A DNA stretch of 24,599 nucleotides from CAYJXJ01 sp964374095 (lineage in GTDB: Bacteria; Elusimicrobiota; Elusimicrobia; UBA1565; UBA9628), in NCBI GenBank assembly GCA_964374095.1, contig CAYJXJ010000056.1, positions 1 through 24,599 on the forward strand, in the 5' to 3' direction. Numbering within the stretch: position 1 is the first letter of the stretch; each line of letters opens with the position of its first letter. Below are positions 1-6,565 of the stretch, piece by piece. A model generated the notes under the pieces. That model worked only from the letters and a program-made list of their open reading frames with translations. It ran no database searches and was not told where the DNA came from. The translations under genes and the position numbers were made by a program.

Positions 1-44
1 TTCGCTTCGCTCACGCGCTCCTTCTCAACCCACAGTTCCGTGCC

Positions 45-287
45 ATGAGCCAAATTATTTCACAAACGAGCCGCAAGACCGATGAGACGGTCAAGCGCAA
101 GCTCTACGAGCGCTACGGCGTGCGCGAGTATTGGATCGTGGACCCCGAATTGGAAACCGTGGACGTTCACCGCCTGAGCGACCGCGGGTATGTCCGCGCG
201 GCCGAGTTATCCCTGGAAGCGGGTCATGCGCTCGAAACCCCCCTCCTGCCGGGCTTGACGCCCAATCTTTCCGATATCTTCTCGTAA
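45..287 (+). pseudogene. Uma2-family (DUF820) nuclease, C-terminal fragment
   Basis: The 80-residue product matches the C-terminal part of Uma2/DUF820 proteins: a Ser-x-x-(S/T)-x-x-x-D segment, then LYERYGVREYWIVDPE, a V-D-V-H-R-L strand and a closing LPGL-x-P-x-LSDIF. Full proteins of this family are about 180-200 residues and carry PD-(D/E)XK-like catalytic residues in the missing N-terminal half. The frame stays open to the window edge, but the residues it adds (FAHALLLNPQFRA) do not look like the usual catalytic strand, so I read this as truncated or recombined rather than merely cut by the window. It is probably inactive. It lies first in a row of TA modules and debris. Confidence 0.6.
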
Positions 288-337
288 AGACCCATTTTTC
301 GGCGACATCCCTGCATGCGGGAGAGGAAGCACAGGAC

Positions 338-359
338 GGCGCTCAGGTGGACGTCGAAT
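338..359 (-). repeat. 22-bp remnant of a kinase-gene 3' end (third copy)
   Basis: This stretch differs by one base from 1359-1380, the last codons and stop of the kinase gene, and from 7237-7258, the same site in the second kinase remnant. Read on the minus strand it still encodes N-S-T-S-T-stop, against D-S-T-S-S-stop in the kinase. The rest of the gene is absent, and the promoter of the RelE/Phd module begins directly beside it. I infer a third, almost fully deleted copy of the kinase 3' end. Confidence 0.55.
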
Positions 360-392
360 TGACGCCGACGCCTATTCTAGCTATACTATAGC
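359..392 (+). promoter_or_regulatory. Promoter of the RelE/Phd operon with overlapping palindromic operator candidate
   Basis: TTGACG at 359-364 and TATACT at 382-387 are separated by 17 bp, a near-consensus sigma-70 promoter. A perfect 13-bp palindrome, GCTATA-C-TATAGC at 380-392, covers the -10 box. That is a natural place for autorepression by the antitoxin. The expected start point (about 394) is only a few bases before the ATG at 397, so the transcript would be leaderless or nearly so. Confidence 0.65.
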
Positions 393-396
393 CAGA

Positions 397-690
397 ATGT
401 GGCATGAGATCCTCGTATCGCCGGAGGCGGCCGAGGATCTGCGGCTGTTGGGCGCCCCTATTGGGACGAAGGCCAAGGATCTCATCGAAAGGCATCTGAG
501 GCATGAGCCTGACAAGGCGAGCAAAAGCCGGATTAAGAGGCTGCGGGGGCTGAAGCATCCTCAGTATCGGCTGAGAATAGATGACATTCGGGTATTTTAT
601 GACGTGGAAGGCGGGGAGGTCCGAATACTGGCGGTCATATCCAAGTCCAAAGTCGCGGAATGGCTTGAAAAGGCGGGTAAAAAATCATGA
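397..690 (+). CDS. RelE/ParE-superfamily toxin
   Basis: The 97-residue product has the RelE/ParE layout: an N-terminal V-S-P-E-A-A-E-D-L segment, two helices, a strand with LRGLKHPQYRLRIDDIRVFYDV and a closing strand near VRILAVISK. The L-x-G-x-x-x-x-Y-R-x-R-x-x-D-x-R-V-x-Y pattern is typical of this mRNA-interferase/gyrase-inhibitor superfamily. The sequence does not tell which target applies here. The gene is complete, starts just after a strong promoter with no Shine-Dalgarno site, and overlaps the antitoxin gene by 4 bp (ATGA). Toxin-first order occurs in HigBA and some RelE systems. It is one of the few modules in this island with both partners intact. Confidence 0.85.
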   Translation: MWHEILVSPEAAEDLRLLGAPIGTKAKDLIERHLRHEPDKASKSRIKRLRGLKHPQYRLRIDDIRVFYDVEGGEVRILAVISKSKVAEWLEKAGKKS

Positions 691-929
691 AAAAGATTGC
701 CTTGTCGGAAGTAAAGGATGACCTCTCGCGATATCTGCATCTGGCGGAAAAAGAAGAAGTGATCATCACGCGCCACGGCCACCCCGCGGGCGTGCTGATC
801 GGTTTCGAGACGGAAGACGATTGGCTCGATTATCGCCTGGAGAACGATCCTCGCTTCCTGCGCCGAATCGAGAGCGCCAGAAACAGTCTCGCCTCCGGTA
901 GGGGAACGAGGCTGGAAAAGCTGCGCTAG
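687..929 (+). CDS. Phd/YefM-type antitoxin
   Basis: The 80-residue product begins with the Phd/YefM fold: MKKIALSEVKDDLSRYL, a helix, then EEVIITRHGHPAGVLIGF. The E-x-V-x-I-T-x-x-G-x-P strand-turn is the family hallmark. The remaining about 35 charged residues would be the toxin-binding tail. Its ATG lies inside the end of the toxin gene (4 bp overlap), which implies translational coupling. Antitoxins of this family bind their own promoter as dimers, and the palindrome at 380-392 is the obvious candidate site. The stop codon runs directly into a repeated terminator-like element. Confidence 0.85.
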   Translation: MKKIALSEVKDDLSRYLHLAEKEEVIITRHGHPAGVLIGFETEDDWLDYRLENDPRFLRRIESARNSLASGRGTRLEKLR

Positions 930-980
930 CACACGCGGCGACGAGTTCGCCACGGGTTTTTCTCCCGACTTCACCCAGGG
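926..980 (+). repeat. 55-bp repeated terminator-like element, left copy
   Basis: This stretch matches 24545-24599 at 53 of 55 positions (differences at 930 and 942). In both places it starts at the TAG stop codon of a plus-strand gene. It holds a short stem GGCGA/TCGCC (937-941 with 947-951) followed by ACGGG and five T residues (957-961), which is compatible with a weak intrinsic terminator. Confidence 0.7.
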
Positions 981-1061
981 TTTCATTGGTCGTGCGCCGG
1001 TAGCGGCTGTGCGGAAGGTCGTTGTCGGAAAGTTATTGCCACCGCGGCCGTTTTCCAAACC

Positions 1062-1131
1062 TATCCGCCCCGGTGCGGATAAGGTCACCCCGCTCACCTC
1101 GGCCGTGAGCCGCTGCGTCCGGACGCAGCGG
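1062..1131. other. Cluster of three stem-loops, including a 22-bp perfect palindrome
   Basis: Three inverted repeats follow each other: TATCCGC/GCGGATA (1062-1068 with 1075-1081), GCTCAC/GTGAGC (1092-1097 with 1105-1110), and a loop-free palindrome with half-site CCGCTGCGTCC (1110-1131). The cluster ends about where homology to the intact DUF433 gene starts (about 1125). No coding region is supported here. It could be a recombination or transposon end, or a structured RNA; the sequence alone does not decide. Confidence 0.5.
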
Positions 1132-1334
1132 GCTTACCAGTTGACCCATGAGCAGGTCCTCTCCGCGCTTCGTTACGCCGCTCACGTCGCCGCCCACTTG
1201 CCGCCCGCCGTGCCGCAAGCTTCTTGGAAGTTCTCCTCGACGAGAACTTCCCCCTTCCGCTCTATCACCGTCTTCGCGCCCTCGGGATCGACCGCGAAAG
1301 CCTATGACTCTCGCGCCGCCATGATTGCGCTCAA
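1125..1334 (+). pseudogene. Broken DUF433-DUF5615 antitoxin/toxin copy
   Basis: Bases 1125-1292 align without gaps to 6750-6917 in the intact module, and 1293 onward aligns to 7200 onward, so 282 bp of the DUF5615 gene is deleted. The N-terminal half of DUF433 and its promoter are also missing. The DUF433 stop codon TGA (6850-6852) has become TGG here, which fuses the two remnants. The last DUF5615 codons (E-S-L-stop) survive at about 1300-1311. Neither partner can be functional. The copy lies immediately beside the kinase-gene 3' end, as does the second copy at 6622-7258. Confidence 0.8.
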
Positions 1335-1363
1335 GCGCGGTCTATAGAGCGTTCGGGGGGCGC

Positions 1364-3430
1364 TCAGGAGGACGTCGAATCCGCGCCCCCAAGAAGACGG
1401 GCCAGCGCCGCCCGGAGCTCACCGGCGCTTTGGGGCCTCGCCGCCGGATCGGCCTTGAGACACCGCGCGACCAACTCGCGCAGGGCCTGCGGGACTTCCT
1501 CCGGAAGGGGGGCGTAGCCCTCGCGCTCCTTCTGGGCCCGGGGGTCGGCCTCCTTGAACGGAAGATTCCCGGTCAGCATCTCGTAGGCGGTGGCCCCGAG
1601 CCCGAAGATATCCGACCGCACCGACGCCCGGCCCTGGTATTGCTCCGGGGCCATGTAGGCGGGCGTCCCCGACGCGCCCGCCTCGCGGACGGACTGCGTG
1701 CCCGCCGCCTCCCTCGCTAGGCCGAAGTCGAGAACCTTGACCAGGCCCCGACGGTCCAGCATGATGTTGCCGGGCTTTAGATCGCGATGGACGACGCCCT
1801 TGCCGTGGGCGTGCTCGAGGGCCGCGGCGACCGCGTCCAGGAGGCGCGCGCATTCCCGGCCCGGGACGCGGCCCCGGTGCGCGATCAGGGCCGAGAGGGT
1901 CTCGCCGTCGACGAACTCCAGGACGAGGTACATGGTCCCGGCGGCCTCCAAAACTTCGATGAGAGAGACGATGTTGGGATGGCTGAGCGCCCCCAGTATG
2001 CGGGCCTCGGTCCGGAATTCTTCACGGTGGGCGGGGCTGGCCGCGAGCTCACCCCGCAGCCGCTTCAAGGCGACATCCCGGCCGGATTTGAGGTCCTTGG
2101 CCCGGTAGACGATCCCCATCCCGCCGACTCCCGCGGATTTGAGCAGGAGGTAGCGCTCCGCGATCAGGCCCGCGCGCTCCTTGTCCTCCAGGCTCCTCAG
2201 GAGCGCCCCCAGGTCGGCTCCCGCGGTCAGGGCCTTGACCGCGGTGGCGGTCATGGTGGTGACCAGCCTCGACTCCTCGGCCGGGATGGCCTCCAGGTTC
2301 CTCAGCCGCTCCGCGATATCCTTGAAGTCGCCCACGGCCGAATGGAGCGCCCGGTAGACGGCCGCGGCGCGTTCGAAGGCCCCGGCCTTCTCGCAGGCCA
2401 GGGCGAAGTAGTAATGCACCTCCGGGGCCTGGCCCGCCCCGAGGACTTTCTCGAGCTCGGCGTAGAGCCGCGCGGCCTCCGGGAAACGGTCGAGGCGGTT
2501 GAAGACCCGCAGGCCCAGGCCGTAGCCCCGCGCGCCCCACCCGGCCTTGGGCAGCCCCGTCAGCACCTTGAGCGCGCGTTCCTCCAGGCCCGAGTCCGCC
2601 AGGGCCTCGGCCAGCAAGAGGCGGTGAGCCTCGGGAACCGAGACGGGGTCCAAGCCCGCCAGGCTCCCGGCCCGGGCGTGGGCCGAGATCAGGACGGGAT
2701 AGTCCCCGGCATCGAGGCCCCCCTTGGCCTTGAGGAGCTCCAGCGCCGTCCTTGCGCCCCCCAGCTCGTTGAAAGCCGCGGCGTAGGCCGACCAGAACTC
2801 CGGGGAGCGCTGGGCTAAGCTCGCGCGCCGAAGAAGCTCGGCCTCGCCCTTGGCGGCCGAGAAATGCCCGGCCACGACCATGGCGTCGGCATCGTCGCGG
2901 GAGGCGGCCGTGAGGACCTCCTCATCGAGCATCCCCATGGCCTCCGCCCCCAGGCCCATGCCTGAGAAGGAGTTGGCCAGAGTCAGGCGCTCCCAGTAGG
3001 TTTGGGCGCCCACTCCCGGCCGCCGCAGGCGCAAGACCTTTTCGATCGCCGCCAGCACGGATGTTTGCGCGGGATCCAACCGCCCCTTCTTCAGCAGATC
3101 GCGGGCGGTCTCGTAGTCCCCGGCCGCCAGGAAGGCCGCGGCAAATATCTGCGGCGCCGCCTCGCCCAGGCCCCCGACGAGGGCCAGGAGCTCGGCGCCG
3201 CGCCGCTCCGAAACGCAGCGCCGGGCCAGCTCGGCCCGCAGGTCGGGACTCTTGAGCGCGCCCAGGACATCCGCGCGCTCCGGTTTCCAGCGGAACTGGG
3301 GGCTTGCGGGCGCGGAAGGAAAGGTCGCCGCGGAGCCCGCCGGTGGGCCCGTGGCCGCGGCCGCGGCCGGGCCCGTCTGAAATTGCCCGATCACGAAGAC
3401 GAGGACGCCGAGCACGGCCAGGCCGCCCAC
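1364..3430 (-). CDS. Ser/Thr protein kinase with TPR-like region (C-terminal part of an amber-interrupted gene)
   Basis: Numbering from the GTG at 3430, residues 1-20 form the end of a transmembrane helix, about 60-380 are TPR-like helical pairs, and about 420-680 are a Hanks-type kinase domain. Visible kinase motifs are the glycine loop GVGGMGIVYRA, V-A-L-K (ATP-binding lysine), HRDLKPGN (catalytic loop), DFGLA (metal binding) and MAPEQ. All key residues are present, so the domain should be active on Ser/Thr. The reading frame is open further upstream to 3625, with coding-like sequence and no good start codon. A TAG at 3628-3626 is the only thing separating it from the TPR gene at 3626-4195. 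I read both as halves of one gene of about 942 residues. If the TAG is real, 3430 (GTG, inside the membrane helix) is a poor start, and kinase expression would need readthrough or reinitiation. A basic cluster (RRERRRKEK) precedes the helix. Confidence 0.8.
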   Translation of the reverse strand: MGGLAVLGVLVFVIGQFQTGPAAAAATGPPAGSAATFPSAPASPQFRWKPERADVLGALKSPDLRAELARRCVSERRGAELLALVGGLGEAAPQIFAAAFLAAGDYETARDLLKKGRLDPAQTSVLAAIEKVLRLRRPGVGAQTYWERLTLANSFSGMGLGAEAMGMLDEEVLTAASRDDADAMVVAGHFSAAKGEAELLRRASLAQRSPEFWSAYAAAFNELGGARTALELLKAKGGLDAGDYPVLISAHARAGSLAGLDPVSVPEAHRLLLAEALADSGLEERALKVLTGLPKAGWGARGYGLGLRVFNRLDRFPEAARLYAELEKVLGAGQAPEVHYYFALACEKAGAFERAAAVYRALHSAVGDFKDIAERLRNLEAIPAEESRLVTTMTATAVKALTAGADLGALLRSLEDKERAGLIAERYLLLKSAGVGGMGIVYRAKDLKSGRDVALKRLRGELAASPAHREEFRTEARILGALSHPNIVSLIEVLEAAGTMYLVLEFVDGETLSALIAHRGRVPGRECARLLDAVAAALEHAHGKGVVHRDLKPGNIMLDRRGLVKVLDFGLAREAAGTQSVREAGASGTPAYMAPEQYQGRASVRSDIFGLGATAYEMLTGNLPFKEADPRAQKEREGYAPLPEEVPQALRELVARCLKADPAARPQSAGELRAALARLLGGADSTSS

Positions 3431-3625
3431 AACCGCCAGGCCGGTCTGGAGCAGCGCCTCCGACTTTTCCTTCCTGCGGCGCTCCCTCCGGTCTTGAAGC
3501 TCGCGGCCGCCCAGGTCCAGGGCGCTCGACGCGAAGAGCTTCCTCGCGGATGCGTGCTCCGCGAGGGCCGCGTCGAACTCCTCGGCGCTCGCATGCTCCG
3601 AGACCTTGCGGAGGTGGCCGTGGTA

Positions 3626-4195
3626 CTACTCGAGCCGGGCGACGCGGTCCTTCACCTTGGCCGAAACGTCTTCCCCCCGGTTCTTGCCGGGGCCGTCGGC
3701 GAGAGCCGCCTTGAAGGCATCGAGCGCCTCCCCCATGCGCTCGCGCCCCAGCAGGGCCTCCCCGTCGTAATAATGCCAGACCGCGGCCGGCTGGAGTTTG
3801 CGGACCGCCTCGAACTGCGCGAGAGCCGTCTCATGCCGACCGAGCTCAACGTAAATGGAGCCGAGCCAGTTGCGCGCCTCCAGGTTCCCGGGGTCGGCCG
3901 CCACGATGGACTCCAGGGCCCGAAGCGCCGGGGCTGTCTCGCCTCGCCGCGCCAGGCCCGCGGCCGCTTCCAGGGCCGCCCGGGAGCGCTCCGCGCGCGC
4001 GCGCGCCGCCAGGCCGCCGTCGATGGCGCCGGGCGCGGTCACGGCGCGCAGGGACTTGCCCTTCTCCGGGGAGGAAGCCGCCGATGACGGGACCGCGAGG
4101 GCCGCGGCCAGGAGCGGCGCGAGGAGCGCGGCCCGCGTGCGGTTCCGGGCGGGCGAAACCCGCCGCCCGGCCCCCCCGGTTCTACCGTGCCGCAT
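3626..4195 (-). CDS. Secreted TPR protein, N-terminal part of the interrupted kinase gene
   Basis: Starting at ATG 4195, the 189-residue product has a basic N-terminus and a hydrophobic signal-like stretch (about residues 18-38, ALLAPLLAAALAVPSSAA). A TPR region follows (about 60-180), including A-L-R-A-L-E-S-I-V-A-A-D-P-G-N-L-E-A-R-N-W-L-G and HETALAQFEAVRKLQP. It ends at VKDRVARLE-stop. The next codons in the same frame carry on as tyrosine, histidine, glycine and a long charged helix into the kinase's membrane segment. A longer frame reaches 4495, but it runs through the 322-bp block that is duplicated elsewhere and adds no protein-like sequence, so 4195 is preferred. It lies downstream of the FGE gene on the same strand. 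Confidence 0.65.
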   Translation of the reverse strand: MRHGRTGGAGRRVSPARNRTRAALLAPLLAAALAVPSSAASSPEKGKSLRAVTAPGAIDGGLAARARAERSRAALEAAAGLARRGETAPALRALESIVAADPGNLEARNWLGSIYVELGRHETALAQFEAVRKLQPAAVWHYYDGEALLGRERMGEALDAFKAALADGPGKNRGEDVSAKVKDRVARLE

Positions 4196-4482
4196 GCTGC
4201 TCTCGCGCTGAAAAAGCGCCGGCATTTCCAAGATTTGAACTCGCGCCGGCGCGAGTTCGCGTGTATATTTTTGCGGCAGAATTTGAGGACGCCGCGGGTC
4301 CGGCGCTTGGGTCATTCCCTGGGCGCTCGCCTCAAGTCCTTGGACTTGAAGCTTCCGGCCGGTGGGCGTGAGCTCGGCGGGCGGCCCGGGCGTGGGACGC
4401 GTCGTTGTTTCAAGACCCGCCACGGTCAACCCGGTTGGAGCCCGTTCTGCCTCCGGACCCAAATCCTCCGGGCTCTTCCGGG
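4161..4482. repeat. 322-bp duplicated block, copy A (upstream region of the TPR-kinase gene)
   Basis: The block reads identically to 7419-7740 by eye over its whole length. It covers the first codons of the TPR-kinase gene and most of the 370-bp gap to the FGE gene. Within it are a perfect 22-bp palindrome (4237-4258, half-site GAACTCGCGCC) and an 8-bp stem-loop TCAAGTCC/GGACTTGA (4332-4349). Just past its right end a 9-bp stem CCGGGCGCG/CGCGCCCGG (4478-4503) spans the point where the copies diverge. Open frames on both strands here are side effects of base composition. Confidence 0.85.
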
Positions 4483-4565
4483 CGCGGCTGCGCACGCGCC
4501 CGGACTCGCTCGCTTCACGACGAATTTGAAAAGGGTTAGAGGGTTAAAGGGCAGAGTGTAAGACC

Positions 4566-5660
4566 TCACCGGGAGGGCCGGAAGCCGTAGTCGTCGCCGC
4601 GGTAGCCCGGGCCGCCGTAGCCGCGAAGCGCGGACCGGGCGTACCCGGCGTCGAAGTACCAGGAGCCGCCACGAAGGACGCGGTACGAGCCCGCCGGAGA
4701 TTCCCACGCGCTTCCATCGCTCGGCGCTGCATTGTAGGAACCATGATGCCAATCTTGCGTCCATTCCCACACGTTGCCCGCCATGTCGCAAAGCCCTTGG
4801 GCGGTTTTTCCCGCCGGCTTCGAGCACGCGGGCCAAGTCGAGTTCCTCCCGCAGCCGGCGCCTCCGTCGTCCATCACCGCCCGCGCGCAGGTCGCCCTCT
4901 CGTTTCCCCAAGGATAAGCCTGGTCCTTGCCCCCGGACCTCGCCGCGTACTCCCATTCCGCTTCGCTCGGCAGTCTCCCGCCTATCCATGCGGAGAACGC
5001 CTTGGCCTGCTCCCAGTCCACGCAAACAACGGGCTGATCGTCGCCTTGAAACGAGGCCGGCAGAGTCCCCAGCTTCCATCTCCCTCCGTCAGGGACATAA
5101 CAGGACCCGTCTGACGCATGCGCGGGAGCGCAGGTCCCGGCCTCCACGCAGGCCCGGTACTGCTTGTTGGTCACCTCGGTCTTGGCCATGTAAAACGACC
5201 GCACCGTGACGCGGTGGACCGGCTGCTCGTTAGACTCGCCGCGCTGCGAACCCATCATGAAGCTCCCGCCCGGGATCAAGACCCACTCGATCCCGGCCCG
5301 CTCCGCGGCGGTCTTGCGCGGAGTCCCCTCCACCGCGAAGACGAAGTCCCGGCCCGAGAGTTCGGGGTAGTCCTTCTCGACCTCCCAGGTGATCAGCTTC
5401 GCACCCGACCCGGAGACCGCCCCCACGTCCCCGCTCAGGGCCTTGGGCGAGAGCTCGAAGCTCCGGCCCCCGTCCCGGGAAAGGCTCAGGGCCACGTCGA
5501 ACTCCTTGTTCTCGGGGTTGTCCAGGCGGTAGGAGATGCGCACCAGCCCCGAGGCGTCCTGCTCGAAGCGGGCGGCGCCGATGGCCGCCCCCTCCGCGCG
5601 GGACCCCAGGGCCGCGGCGAGGGCCAGGACCCGGGCCGCCGGCATCGAGCTCAACGCCAT
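4566..5660 (-). CDS. Secreted FGE-sulfatase (SUMF1/PvdO-type) domain protein
   Basis: The 364-residue product has a signal-like N-terminus (about 1-25) and a beta-rich, Ig-like region (about 30-112, with SYRLDNPENKEFDVALSLS and D-G-G-x-S-F). A formylglycine-generating-enzyme/sulfatase-modifying domain (about 123-364) follows. Domain marks are WVLIPGGSFMMGS, E-Q-P-V-H-R-V-T-V, K-T-E-V-T-N-K-Q-Y, QPVVCVDWEQA, RLPSEAEWEYAAR, D-M-A-G-N-V-W-E-W and RVLRGGSW. The fold is a C-type-lectin variant; many members bind rather than catalyse. The last 35 residues are full of Tyr, Asp, Gly and Arg at positions usually held by Asn or Arg, as in proteins diversified by retroelements. The TPR-kinase gene follows on the same strand, so FGE and kinase may work as surface sensor and kinase (inference). 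A promoter sits directly before the ATG. Confidence 0.85.
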   Translation of the reverse strand: MALSSMPAARVLALAAALGSRAEGAAIGAARFEQDASGLVRISYRLDNPENKEFDVALSLSRDGGRSFELSPKALSGDVGAVSGSGAKLITWEVEKDYPELSGRDFVFAVEGTPRKTAAERAGIEWVLIPGGSFMMGSQRGESNEQPVHRVTVRSFYMAKTEVTNKQYRACVEAGTCAPAHASDGSCYVPDGGRWKLGTLPASFQGDDQPVVCVDWEQAKAFSAWIGGRLPSEAEWEYAARSGGKDQAYPWGNERATCARAVMDDGGAGCGRNSTWPACSKPAGKTAQGLCDMAGNVWEWTQDWHHGSYNAAPSDGSAWESPAGSYRVLRGGSWYFDAGYARSALRGYGGPGYRGDDYGFRPSR

Positions 5661-5667
5661 GTCCGTG

Positions 5668-5697
5668 AGTGTAGCCCGCCCGGCGGGGGCGTGTCAA
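5668..5697 (-). promoter_or_regulatory. Promoter of the FGE-domain gene
   Basis: On the minus strand, a perfect -35 TTGACA (5697-5692) is followed after 18 bp by TACACT (5673-5668). The expected transcription start is about 5661, next to the ATG at 5660, which suggests a leaderless mRNA. The same promoter survives, with two changes in the aligned block, in the FGE-gene stub at 6520-6549. Confidence 0.6.
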
Positions 5698-5738
5698 TCG
5701 ACGAGCCATTGAAAACTCCGCCGACGCATGAACCTATT

Positions 5739-5747
5739 TGATAAAAT
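5739..5747 (+). promoter_or_regulatory. Extended -10 promoter of the DUF4160/DUF2442 pair
   Basis: TG-A-TAAAAT (5739-5747) is an extended -10 element. No good -35 box lies at the normal distance. The ATG at 5754 is where transcription would start, so this is another leaderless candidate. Confidence 0.45.
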
Positions 5748-5753
5748 ATTTTC

Positions 5754-6014
5754 ATGCCGGAGCTTTGCCGCTTCTTTGGGATCATCATTCGCATGTTTTT
5801 CGACGATCACAATCCGCCGCACTTCCACGCGGAGTACGGCGGTAGAAAAGCGGTTTTTGATCTGCGCGGAAACATTCTTCAGGGGGATTTGAGATCGAAG
5901 GTGGCGGTCAGGCTGGTGAGGGACTGGATTGATTTGCACCCGTCTGAATTGGAGGCCGATTGGAAGCTCGCGAAGCAGGGAAAACCTCTCAGGAAAATCG
6001 AACCCCTTCGATAG
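5754..6014 (+). CDS. DUF4160 protein, probable TA-module partner
   Basis: The 86-residue product carries the DUF4160 signature: GIIIRMFFDDHNPPHFHAEY, then a strand with A-V-F-D-L-R-G and a helix ending in W-K-L-A-K-Q-G-K-P-L-R-K-I-E-P-L. The histidine-rich H-N-P-P-H-F-H-A core is diagnostic. Such proteins occur almost always beside a DUF2442 gene, as here (12 bp gap), and the pair is regarded as a TA-like system without a well-settled mechanism. The gene is complete. It and its partner sit between two copies of the FGE-gene 5' end (5569-5700 and 6421-6552). Confidence 0.85.
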   Translation: MPELCRFFGIIIRMFFDDHNPPHFHAEYGGRKAVFDLRGNILQGDLRSKVAVRLVRDWIDLHPSELEADWKLAKQGKPLRKIEPLR

Positions 6015-6026
6015 AGGAGAGCATCC

Positions 6027-6329
6027 ATGTGGAAATTAAACGACCTCGTAAAAATAAAATACCTGAAGCCCTACGTGTACTTCGTCGAATTTGACGACGG
6101 ATCGAAAGGCGAAGTGGATTTAAGCTATCTTTTGACCAAGGGGCCTATTTTTAGACCGCTCAAAAACATCAAGCTGTTTGGTTCGGCTCGCATTGAGGGG
6201 GGCACGATCTCTTGGCCAAACGGAGCGGACTTGGCCCCCGAAACATTATTTGATTCCATGCAAAAGCGGCCCGGCGGATCATTCCAGCGGGCGGGCCGGA
6301 AGCGGACACCCCCACCGGCAAGGCGCTGA
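6027..6329 (+). CDS. DUF2442 protein, partner of the DUF4160 gene
   Basis: The 100-residue product shows the DUF2442 pattern: a start around V-K-I-K-Y-L-K-P-Y-V-Y-F-V-E-F-D-D-G, E-V-D-L-S-Y-L-L, K-G-P-I-F-R-P-L and a closing strand G-G-T-I-S-W-P-N-G-A-D-L-A-P-E-T-L. Typical members end close to this point. The last about 22 residues (from QKRPGG) are basic and Pro-rich, and are probably run-on sequence that acquired a stop downstream. A GAGGAG ribosome-binding site precedes the ATG by a few bases, unlike the leaderless first gene, so the pair is a two-gene operon. Confidence 0.8.
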   Translation: MWKLNDLVKIKYLKPYVYFVEFDDGSKGEVDLSYLLTKGPIFRPLKNIKLFGSARIEGGTISWPNGADLAPETLFDSMQKRPGGSFQRAGRKRTPPPARR

Positions 6330-6365
6330 TTCGATCAATAGAATAATTCCAGAAAGTCAAATAAG

Positions 6366-6512
6366 TCAAAGCATGACAGCGCCGCCGCCACTGGTCGAGG
6401 CCTTGGGCGAGAGCTCGAAGCGGGCGGCGCCGATGGCCGCCCCCTCCGCGCGGGACCCCAGGGCCGCGGCGAGGGCCAGGACCCGGGCCGCCGGCATCGA
6501 GCTCAACGCCAT
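6366..6512 (-). pseudogene. Stub of a second FGE-domain gene (signal-peptide end only)
   Basis: Bases 6421-6552 match 5569-5700 with two differences, and 6401-6420 match 5441-5460. The 108 bp between them (5461-5568) are missing. The 8-bp direct repeat GCTCGAAG at 5453-5460 and 5561-5568 marks the deletion ends. The start codon (6512), signal peptide and upstream promoter remain. The frame runs through the joint for a few FGE-gene codons (FELSPKA) and ends at a TGA at 6368-6366 after 48 residues. Everything 3' of that is lost. Confidence 0.75.
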
Positions 6513-6565
6513 ATCCGTGAGTGTAGCCCGCCCGGAGGGGGCGTGTCAATCGGGCCGCCTTTGGG

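Noticed and set aside
1787..2818. Long plus-strand open frame opposite the kinase gene (about 343 codons)
   Set aside because: It mirrors a gene with clear kinase and TPR motifs on the other strand; its composition (Gly, Arg, Pro, Gln runs) is that of an antisense frame in GC-rich DNA.
4187..4561. Plus-strand open frame that also appears at 7445-7750
   Set aside because: It is conserved only because the 322-bp block is identical in both places; there is no protein-like composition or ribosome-binding site.
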